A program made the position numbers and the translations under genes. This document shows positions 1 through 4,724 of a stretch of DNA of 6,349 nt, one piece after another; the stretch's first letter is position 1; each line of letters opens with the position of its first letter. The DNA is from Chloroflexota bacterium (GTDB taxonomy: Bacteria > Chloroflexota > Dehalococcoidia > JACQGW01): assembly GCA_016199325.1 (NCBI GenBank), contig JACQGW010000291.1, positions 1-6,349 of the forward strand, in the 5' to 3' direction. Below the pieces are notes generated by a model, which made no database searches, was not told where the DNA came from, and saw nothing but the letters and a program-made list of their open reading frames with translations.

Positions 1-12
1 GGCGGCCCTCCG

Positions 13-145
13 TCTGGGAGCGCTGGCGTCCCGCCTGCCAGGATGCGGCCGTGCTGCCGAACGGGCGCCAGGACGACCATGGCCTGTCCAGGACCGATCA
101 GTCGTGCTGCCGACCCGGGGCAGGCGGGACGCCTGCGCTCCCGGA
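13..145. repeat. Inverted pair of REP-like palindromic units, copy 1
   Basis: Arm 1 (13-39) and arm 2 (119-145) are reverse complements over 27 nt with two mismatches, around a 79-nt spacer. Each arm also holds its own palindrome. In arm 2, GCAGGCG and CGCCTGC form a 7-bp stem around a GGA loop; arm 1 has the same stem with one mismatch. A short non-palindromic segment (GGGAGC, read outward) flanks each hairpin. Inverted hairpin pairs of this kind resemble REP doublets (BIME or REPIN), which are mobilised by RAYT transposases in other bacteria. No RAYT gene is in the window. No clear target-site duplication flanks the pair, so a MITE is possible but unproven. Confidence 0.6.
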
Positions 146-224
146 CGAGGCTGCGCTCGGCATGCCCCTCGGTCACTGCCTGCGTCGGCCCCGGTGGCGG
201 GCGACGCATCGTCTTGCAGCTAAA

Positions 225-261
225 GGTCGATCCTTCTGCTGGTTGTACGAAAGCCGGGCCA
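225..261 (+). repeat. 37-nt intergenic repeat, copy A
   Basis: This is one of three related 37-nt segments; the others are at 1918-1954 on the same strand and 1648-1684 on the opposite strand. All begin with GGTCGA and share a core of the form GGTTGNACGAAAG about 16 nt in. Downstream it runs directly into the 42-bp repeat. Its function is unknown. Confidence 0.6.
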
Positions 262-300
262 ATCCGCTCAATCCGTTCCCAGAATCCGTTGACAGCTCGC
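259..300 (+). repeat. 42-bp intergenic repeat, copy 1
   Basis: This copy is identical to the one at 2026-2067 except for one base. It contains three direct AATCCG sub-repeats and ends in TTGACAGCTCGC, which includes a perfect sigma70 -35 hexamer (289-294). It points towards the DUF423 gene, ending 67 nt before that start codon. The only -10-like hexamer nearby, TATACT at 332-337, is 37 bp away, too far to pair with this -35. Confidence 0.85.
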
Positions 301-331
301 CTCCCTCGGCGCGCGCCAGCGCCGGTTGGGT

Positions 332-337
332 TATACT
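332..337 (+). promoter_or_regulatory. Possible -10 element for the DUF423 gene
   Basis: TATACT lies 30 nt upstream of the chosen ATG. It would start transcription near 344 and give a leader of about 24 nt. No -35 hexamer stands at the normal 16-18 bp distance (the DNA there is GC-only), so the element is weak evidence on its own. Confidence 0.35.
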
Positions 338-367
338 TGGATCGAGAACGGCGTATCCAGGGAGCAC

Positions 368-736
368 ATGGACCGGATCTTTTTCGCGCTCGGTGCGCTT
401 TCGGCGTTCCTGGCAGTGGCGGCGGGGGCTTTCGGCGCCCACACGCTCCGCGACCGACTCTCGGCCGACCTGCTGGAGACGTTCAAGACGGGCGCCCAGT
501 ACCAGATGTACCACGCCCTCGGCCTGATCGCCGTTGCCTGGGCGGTCGGCCGATGGCCGGGCGGCTCGGCGGCGGCGGCCGGCTGGCTCTTCGTCGCCGG
601 GACGGTCCTCTTCTCCGGCAGCCTCTATGCCCTCAGCCTGACCGGGGTCCGCTGGCTCGGCGCCATCACGCCGTTCGGCGGCCTCGCCTTCCTGGCCGGC
701 TGGCTGCTCCTCGCCTGGTCGGCGCTCCGGGGCTAG
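368..736 (+). CDS. DUF423 (YgdD-type) small integral membrane protein
   Basis: This 122-residue protein matches the DUF423/YgdD family, usually about 110-135 residues. Diagnostic blocks are AGAFGAHTLRDRL near residues 20-32, FKTGAQYQMYHALGL near 39-53, LFSGSLYALSLTGVRWLG near 80-97 and ITPFGGLAFLAGW near 99-111. It has four hydrophobic segments (about 3-24, 47-60, 69-89 and 99-119), as expected for a four-helix inner-membrane protein. The biochemical role of the family is not established. I chose ATG 368 because the family starts at this point (MDRIFFALGALSAFL) and AGGGAG lies just upstream (359-364), although only 3 nt separate them. An upstream TTG at 326 in the same frame would add 14 residues foreign to the family. 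The 3' end overlaps the convergent membrane-protein gene by 71 bp. Confidence 0.92.
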   Translation: MDRIFFALGALSAFLAVAAGAFGAHTLRDRLSADLLETFKTGAQYQMYHALGLIAVAWAVGRWPGGSAAAAGWLFVAGTVLFSGSLYALSLTGVRWLGAITPFGGLAFLAGWLLLAWSALRG

Positions 737-1445
737 ATCGGAGCATGAGGCCGAAGGCGAGGACGAGAAGCGTGGCGCCGACGACCTCCAGCCCCTCTTC
801 GATGGGCGATTCCAGCCCCTGCGTCCCGATCCAGCGGAGGATCGGGAGCTCCAGGGCCTCCGCAATCAGGGTGCCTGCCCAACAGCCCAGCGCAGCCAGC
901 GTCAGCCAGCGACTCGCCGGAGATCGCTGCGTGCAGCGAACGACAAACCAGCCCAGGAAAGCGGCCGCCGCCGCGATCAGGGGGAGATAGACGATCATCC
1001 AGGCGTAGATGGGCGTATCGGCCCAGTGCAGCAGGCCGACGACCACGCCGGGGCCGATCTCCTGGCTCTCGTGGATCTGAGCGATCTCGTCGGCCGAGAG
1101 GTAGAGCAGCAGCAGGCCGGCGCCGAGCCAGCCCAGCCGCTCCGATCGGCATCCCGGCCGGCGGATGGCGAGCGCGTTCGCCAGAGCAAGCAGCGCGGCG
1201 ATGAGCAACTGGCTGCCTGAGTACCACGTGGCGAGGTTGCTCTCCTCCTGGAGGCTCAGCGCACGCGTCAGCATCGGCGAGCCGCCGATCGATCCGGTCA
1301 GGCTGACGGTGGTCGTTCCCAGGATGAAGATCGTATCCAGACAGGCGAGGGTGATGACGGCGAAGGCAAGCATGGGATGAAGCGAGAGCACGGGCAGCGC
1401 CGGCGCGCTCGCATGGGCGCGCAGGGTTCGGTACGTCTCCAGCAT
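666..1445 (-). CDS. Polytopic membrane protein of an unnamed family with DE/HE and EE motifs
   Basis: This 259-residue protein has about six hydrophobic segments (roughly 26-45, 76-93, 104-118, 145-169, 180-195 and 217-236). Polar and acidic residues at membrane edges stand out: EESNLATWYSGSQL near 67-80, SADEIAQIHE at 117-126, and ESPIEEGLEVVG near 212-223. I recognise this pattern from unannotated bacterial membrane proteins but know no function. Buried D/E/H residues could bind a metal or carry protons, which is speculation. I chose ATG 1445 because GAGG lies just upstream on the minus strand. An in-frame ATG at 1517 would add 24 Pro/Gly-rich residues and would leave almost no leader after the likely promoter. 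The last ~22 residues are Arg/Gly/Pro-rich and overlap the 3' end of the DUF423 gene, suggesting the frame lost an earlier stop and was extended. Confidence 0.8.
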   Translation of the reverse strand: MLETYRTLRAHASAPALPVLSLHPMLAFAVITLACLDTIFILGTTTVSLTGSIGGSPMLTRALSLQEESNLATWYSGSQLLIAALLALANALAIRRPGCRSERLGWLGAGLLLLYLSADEIAQIHESQEIGPGVVVGLLHWADTPIYAWMIVYLPLIAAAAAFLGWFVVRCTQRSPASRWLTLAALGCWAGTLIAEALELPILRWIGTQGLESPIEEGLEVVGATLLVLAFGLMLRSSPGAPTRRGAASRPGRRGRRTA

Positions 1446-1521
1446 GACGACCTCGGCCGGGTTTCGACCTGCTGCCGGGTTGCCAGGCGACCACGGAAGC
1501 GGCCCAAGAAGCCCCATGCAG

Positions 1522-1549
1522 GTTCTATGCCGGGGGGACGAGCTGTCAG
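1522..1549 (-). promoter_or_regulatory. Candidate promoter for the membrane-protein gene
   Basis: On the minus strand CTGACA (1549-1544) is followed after 16 bp by TAGAAC (1527-1522). This would start transcription near 1515 and leave a leader of about 70 nt before ATG 1445. The -35 hexamer is the end of the 42-bp repeat, where this copy reads CTGACA instead of TTGACA. The -10 match is mediocre. Confidence 0.35.
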
Positions 1550-1579
1550 CGGATTCTGGGAACGGATTGAGCGGATTAG
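1538..1579 (-). repeat. 42-bp intergenic repeat, copy 2
   Basis: Read on the minus strand, this matches copy 1 at 39 of 42 positions, including the shared core AATCCGTTCCCAGAATCCG. The terminal hexamer is CTGACA here. It points left, into the membrane-protein gene. Confidence 0.85.
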
Positions 1580-1647
1580 TCCGGATGGCGTCGATCCCAA
1601 CCCGGCGCGTGCGATGGTTCGTGCATCAACTCACGCACCGGACGAGC

Positions 1648-1684
1648 TAGCCTGACTTTCGTGCAACCAGTGACCGATTCGACC
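1648..1684 (-). repeat. 37-nt intergenic repeat, copy B (inverted)
   Basis: Read on the minus strand it starts GGTCGA, contains CTGGTTGCACGAAAGT and ends GGCTA. It forms an inverted pair with copy C at 1918-1954 and encloses the hairpin arms. Confidence 0.55.
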
Positions 1685-1707
1685 GGGAAGAGGCTGGCGG
1701 CGTCGTC

Positions 1708-1839
1708 TCTGGGAGCGCAGGCGTCCTCGCCTGCTCGAGCTGAGTCAACCGGCAAACGGTGGCGACCATGGCGATCGCGGCAAGGACCACGCGTGGGCGC
1801 CGCCGAACCGGGGCAGGCGAGGACGCCTGCGCTCCCGGA
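1708..1839. repeat. Inverted pair of REP-like palindromic units, copy 2
   Basis: Arms 1708-1734 and 1813-1839 are reverse complements over 27 nt with one mismatch, around a 78-nt spacer. Each arm contains a perfect 7-bp hairpin (GCAGGCG with CGCCTGC, 4-nt loop TCCT or AGGA). It is homologous to 13-145. The loop sequences differ between the two elements (TCC/GGA there, TCCT/AGGA here) but match within each element. That suggests the two arms of an element spread together or are kept alike by conversion. Confidence 0.65.
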
Positions 1840-1917
1840 AGGCGCGGCGCTCGCCAGGCGGCGAGGTGTCGGCCCTCCGCGACCCGTGGTCGGGCGACGG
1901 ACGGGCTCTCTCAATAA

Positions 1918-1954
1918 GGTCGATCCGGCTGCCAGTTGCACGAAAGTTGGGCTA
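1918..1954 (+). repeat. 37-nt intergenic repeat, copy C
   Basis: It starts GGTCGATCCGGCTGC, contains AGTTGCACGAAAGT and ends GGGCTA. It has the same position relative to the hairpin pair as copy A (78 against 79 nt downstream of arm 2). Unlike copy A, about 70 nt separate it from the following 42-bp repeat. Confidence 0.6.
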
Positions 1955-2025
1955 GAGGTGAGCACTTCAACGCTGTCGGCAGGCGCCACGCGTCTGCTCG
2001 GCCGTCTCGGTGTCGCCCATCGGGT

Positions 2026-2067
2026 CCAATCCGTTCAATCCGTTCCCAGAATCCGTTGACAGCTCGC
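2026..2067 (+). repeat. 42-bp intergenic repeat, copy 3
   Basis: It matches copy 1 at 41 of 42 positions and ends TTGACAGCTCGC (TTGACA at 2056-2061). It points into the four-gene operon. The nearest -10-like sequence for its own TTGACA (CAATAG, 2081-2086, 19 bp) is poor. The better promoter lies 36 bp further on. Confidence 0.88.
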
Positions 2068-2091
2068 TCCCACCCGCCGCCAATAGCCGTG

Positions 2092-2120
2092 TTGACTTGC
2101 GCGCCTGCTCGGCGCATACT
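2092..2120 (+). promoter_or_regulatory. Sigma70-type promoter of the kaiC-like operon
   Basis: TTGACT (2092-2097) and CATACT (2115-2120) are separated by exactly 17 bp. Transcription would start near 2127, giving a leader of about 35 nt before ATG 2162. The hexamers are less GC-rich than their surroundings. No other promoter is evident inside the operon, whose genes abut or overlap. Confidence 0.65.
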
Positions 2121-2161
2121 GCTCCGCGGGCTGGGGGAATAGGGCCGCCTGATGGAGCTCA

Positions 2162-2605
2162 ATGGATCGGAATGTGTCCGACGAAATGGACGCCGTCCGC
2201 CGGCGGCTGGTCCAGCGGTGGATCGCCGGCGCGCGGACCGTTCAGGGCCAGATCCACGGCCTGGTGACCATTGCCGCGGCGCTGACGCGCGAGGTGGAGA
2301 CCCTGGTCGGCGCCTTTGCGGCGCTGATGATCTGGCGCCGGGTGGTCATCCTCGCCCGCCGGCAGTATCCGTTGTTGGAGTCGCCGGCGTCCATCGGCGA
2401 CGGCATGAACGCCGCCCGCCTGGCGGAGGAGCTGCACGGCGAGGATCCGGAGCGCGTGCGCGAAGCCCTCGTCGGGCTCGTCGAGACGTGGTGTCTGGAG
2501 CTCGAGAGCCTGCTGGACGGCGTCGCCCTGCGACTGCTCCAGGTTGTGGAGGCCGAGCTGGCGGCGCACGAGGCCCCAGCGCAGCCCGATGAGGAGGACC
2601 GATGA
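2162..2605 (+). CDS. Small helical protein of unknown family, first gene of the kaiC-like operon
   Basis: I do not recognise this 147-residue protein. It looks almost wholly alpha-helical. There is a long Arg/Glu-rich amphipathic stretch at about 7-68, including a hydrophobic patch AFAALMIWRRVVILA near 51-65, then a loop (71-80), then two further helices near 82-107 and 108-136, and an acidic tail (QPDEEDR). No signal peptide, metal site or catalytic motif is visible. Strong third-position GC supports real coding. GGAG lies 4 nt before ATG 2162. Its stop overlaps the next start in ATGA, so translation of the ATPase is probably coupled to it. The position suggests a partner, adaptor or regulator of the KaiC-like proteins. 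It shows no resemblance I can see to KaiB (thioredoxin-like) or to a histidine kinase domain. Confidence 0.8.
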   Translation: MDRNVSDEMDAVRRRLVQRWIAGARTVQGQIHGLVTIAAALTREVETLVGAFAALMIWRRVVILARRQYPLLESPASIGDGMNAARLAEELHGEDPERVREALVGLVETWCLELESLLDGVALRLLQVVEAELAAHEAPAQPDEEDR

Positions 2606-4353
2606 GTGACGAACAGGAAGCCGGGTTCCCCCTGCTGGAGACGGGCGTTCCCAATCTGGACATCGTCCTGGGCGGCGGCCTGCCGGTGGGCTCCTTCAAC
2701 CTGATCGCCGGCGGGCCGGGCGCGGGCAAGACGATCCTCTCGCAACAGATCATGTTCCACAACGCCGGGCCCGAGCGGCAAGTCCTCCACTTCACTGTGC
2801 TCGGCGAGCCGGTGGCCAAGCTCCTGCGCTACCAGCGACGCATGGCGTTCTTCGACCAGGCCAAGGTCAACACGACGATCCGCTTCATCGACATCGGCGA
2901 CGTCATCCGCAAGGAGGGGCTGGAGCGCGGGCTCGAGCTCATCGTCTCCCGGGTCGAGCGATACTCGCCGGCTGTCGTCGTCGTCGACTCGGTGCGGGCC
3001 GTGCGTGAGATCGCCCGGCGCGAGGGGGATTACGGCCTGCGCAGCTTCACCCACGACCTCTCGCAGGTGGCCGTCGTCTGGAACGCGACGAGCTTCATGG
3101 TCGGCGAGTACGAGGAATCGGAACTCCGGGCCGGGCCGGAGTTCACGATGGCCGACGGCATCATCTGGCTGACCATGGACCAGGCGGCGAACTCGGTCGT
3201 CCGCAAGCTCCAGGTCGTCAAGTCGCGCGGCATGAATATCGTCCAGGGGCTGCACAGCTTCCGGATCGACCGGAACGGCATCTACGTCTACCCCCGGGTG
3301 GCGCCGACGGCACGACTCTCCCGGACGCGGCCCCAGGATCGCGCCCCCTTCGGGGTGCCGGGGCTGGACGGGATGATGGGGGGCGGCATCCCGCGCGGCC
3401 AGGGCTGCCTCATCGCCGGCACGACCGGCACCGGCAAGAGCGTCCTCGCCCAGCACTTCATCGCCGAAGGCATTCAGGAGGGCGAGCCAACGGTGGCCGC
3501 CATCTTCGAGGAGACGCCGGGCGAGTATGCGGCCCGGGCCAAGGGGTTCGGCTGGGATTTCGACCGCTGGGAGCAGGAGGGCCGGCTCGCCATCGTCTAC
3601 CGGGGCGCGATGGACCTGACCGTCGACGAGGTCATCGACGAAACCCGGCTGGCCGCCACTCGCATTGGCGCCGGGCGGGTGGTGATCGATAGCATCTCCG
3701 GCTTCGAGCTGGCGCGCGCGCCGGCCGACCGCTCGATCTTCCGCGAGGGGCTCTACCGCATGGTGGCCGCCTTCACCAGCGACGTCATCACCGTGCTGAT
3801 GACGTCGGAGATCCCGGAGGTCTTCGGCGATCTCCGCTTCTCCGCCCACGGCATCTCCTTCATCGCCGACAACATCATCCTCCTGCGCTACACGGAGATC
3901 GAGTCCGAGCTGCGCAAGGTGCTGGCCGTCGTCAAGATGCGGAGCGCCAACCACGGCAAGGACCTCCGCCAGTTCGAGATCACCGACCGTGGCGTGGTGG
4001 TCGGCGCCGCCTACCGGGCGTACACCGGCGTGCTCTCGGGCGTGCCGAGCCCCGTGACCATCGTCGGCCCGCAGCCGTTCGCGCCGGGGCTGGAGCCGCG
4101 CGAGCGCGTCGTCGTCGAAGCGCTCTTCAACCGCGGCGTCGCCACCGCCGAACACCTGGCGGCGGACACCGGCTTCGAGCGGGCCGAGATCGACCGGACG
4201 CTGGCCGAGCTGGTCGGCCGGGGCTTCGTCGTCCGCGAGCGGGGCGACGGGGAGACGTATCACGTGGCGATGGTCAGTTGGACGCCGGGAGCCGGACCGG
4301 CGGGCCGGGGGAGAACGCGCCGCGGAGGAGGCCAGGACGATGGCGAGGAGTAG
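2602..4353 (+). CDS. KaiC-like double-domain ATPase with C-terminal winged helix
   Basis: This 583-residue protein has two RecA-type KaiC domains and an added C-terminal domain. CI (about 10-235) has Walker A GGPGAGKT (37-44) and Walker B VVVVD (125-129). CII (about 245-475) has Walker A GTTGTGKS (273-280), the paired catalytic glutamates in FEETP (E303, E304) and Walker B VVID (360-363). CI lacks that pair: the equivalent stretch reads HFTVLGEP (63-70), with one Glu shifted by a residue. In CII, Ser419 (ISFIADNIILL) aligns with the S431 phosphosite of cyanobacterial KaiC, and Phe420 replaces T432. Residues about 496-557 look like a winged helix, followed by an Arg/Gly-rich, acid-ended tail. 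Canonical KaiC is about 519 residues, so the winged helix accounts for the excess. AGGAGG precedes ATG 2602. It is probably a cytosolic, oligomeric signalling ATPase. Without kaiA or kaiB nearby a clock role is not supported. Confidence 0.95.
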   Translation: MSDEQEAGFPLLETGVPNLDIVLGGGLPVGSFNLIAGGPGAGKTILSQQIMFHNAGPERQVLHFTVLGEPVAKLLRYQRRMAFFDQAKVNTTIRFIDIGDVIRKEGLERGLELIVSRVERYSPAVVVVDSVRAVREIARREGDYGLRSFTHDLSQVAVVWNATSFMVGEYEESELRAGPEFTMADGIIWLTMDQAANSVVRKLQVVKSRGMNIVQGLHSFRIDRNGIYVYPRVAPTARLSRTRPQDRAPFGVPGLDGMMGGGIPRGQGCLIAGTTGTGKSVLAQHFIAEGIQEGEPTVAAIFEETPGEYAARAKGFGWDFDRWEQEGRLAIVYRGAMDLTVDEVIDETRLAATRIGAGRVVIDSISGFELARAPADRSIFREGLYRMVAAFTSDVITVLMTSEIPEVFGDLRFSAHGISFIADNIILLRYTEIESELRKVLAVVKMRSANHGKDLRQFEITDRGVVVGAAYRAYTGVLSGVPSPVTIVGPQPFAPGLEPRERVVVEALFNRGVATAEHLAADTGFERAEIDRTLAELVGRGFVVRERGDGETYHVAMVSWTPGAGPAGRGRTRRGGGQDDGEE

Positions 4354-4723
4354 ACCACCGGCGGGAAACGGCGGGGAGGAGCAGGTGCCGCCCGCCATCG
4401 ACGACTTCTTGCGCCGGGTCGTCCAGGGCTCGCTCATGCGCCACGACGTGCTCCGGTTCTTCTTCCAGAACCCCTACGCCATCCTGACCATCTCCGACCT
4501 GTCGGTCTGGATGTCCCGGGAGGAGCGCCCGCTGGGCGAGGCATTGCAGCAGTTGGCCGTGCTCGGCTATCTCGGCCAGAGCAGCGCCTCCTCGGCCTAC
4601 GTGCTCACGTCCGACTACAGGAAGCGGGCCGCGATCGAGGAGGTCTTCGGCTACCTGGAAGAGCATCCGAGCGTGGCCCGATCGATCCGTGCGCACCTAC
4701 GGCGGTCGGTGGAGGCGGAGTGA
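4340..4723 (+). CDS. Small winged-helix protein between the two KaiC-like genes
   Basis: This 127-residue protein has a disordered, charged N-terminus (1-17) and a probable winged helix at about 33-90. The pattern is HDVLRFFFQNP, then a helix-turn-helix region (TISDLSVWMSREERPLGEALQQLAVLGYL), then a wing ending SAYVLT, followed by a C-terminal helix with HPSVARSIRAHLRR. The pattern parallels the C-terminal domain of the upstream ATPase. It could bind DNA as a small regulator, or serve as a protein-interaction module, since winged helices do both. The start overlaps the ATPase stop by 14 nt. GGAGGAG (4324-4330) lies 9 nt before ATG 4340. Its stop is 1 nt before the next start. No sensor domain is visible, so any signal presumably comes through the flanking ATPases. 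Confidence 0.85.
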   Translation: MARSRPPAGNGGEEQVPPAIDDFLRRVVQGSLMRHDVLRFFFQNPYAILTISDLSVWMSREERPLGEALQQLAVLGYLGQSSASSAYVLTSDYRKRAAIEEVFGYLEEHPSVARSIRAHLRRSVEAE

Positions 4724-4724
4724 G

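Larger units (their letters stand above)
1..300. repeat. Gene-free composite intergenic repeat, copy 1 (left end cut by window)
   Basis: I find no credible gene here; the open frames lack a ribosome site and run through repeats. The stretch contains, in order, an inverted pair of 27-nt arms (13-39 and 119-145), a 37-nt motif (225-261) and a 42-bp repeat (259-300), the last two overlapping by 3 nt. The same elements recur in the same order at 1708-2067. The spacers between arm 1, arm 2 and the 37-nt motif are 79 and 79 nt here against 78 and 78 nt in the other copy. The spacers are diverged but share patches such as GACCATGGC. The matching lengths indicate common descent of one composite element rather than independent insertions. 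The left part may continue outside the window. Confidence 0.7.
1446..2161. other. Divergent intergenic region with nested inverted repeats
   Basis: I see no credible gene in these 716 bases. Open frames here cross the repeats and lack family features. Outside in, the region holds the 42-bp repeat pointing left (1538-1579) and right (2026-2067), the 37-nt motif pointing left (1648-1684) and right (1918-1954), and the inverted hairpin arms (1708-1734 and 1813-1839). These three inverted pairs are nested. The leftward 42-bp copy lies upstream of the membrane-protein gene and the rightward one upstream of the kaiC-like operon, with a candidate promoter close to each edge. Confidence 0.75.

Noticed and set aside
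289..337. TTGACA (289-294) and TATACT (332-337) as a paired promoter for the DUF423 gene
   Set aside because: The spacer is 37 bp, about twice what sigma70 RNA polymerase accepts, so the two hexamers cannot form one promoter.
43..990. Plus-strand open frame of 315 codons across the first repeats and the DUF423 gene
   Set aside because: It crosses intergenic repeats, is out of frame with the recognisable DUF423 protein and then runs antisense to the membrane protein. Its product is Arg/Pro/Gly-rich and unlike any family.
1661..2059. Plus-strand open frame of 132 codons in the divergent region
   Set aside because: It consists almost wholly of the repeat elements (37-nt motif, both hairpin arms and the 42-bp repeat) and has no convincing ribosome site.
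2242..4437. Long minus-strand open frame (731 codons) opposite the first ATPase
   Set aside because: It is antisense to a clear KaiC-like gene and exists because stop codons are rare on the opposite strand of GC-rich coding DNA. Its translation is His/Asp/Arg-rich with no family features.
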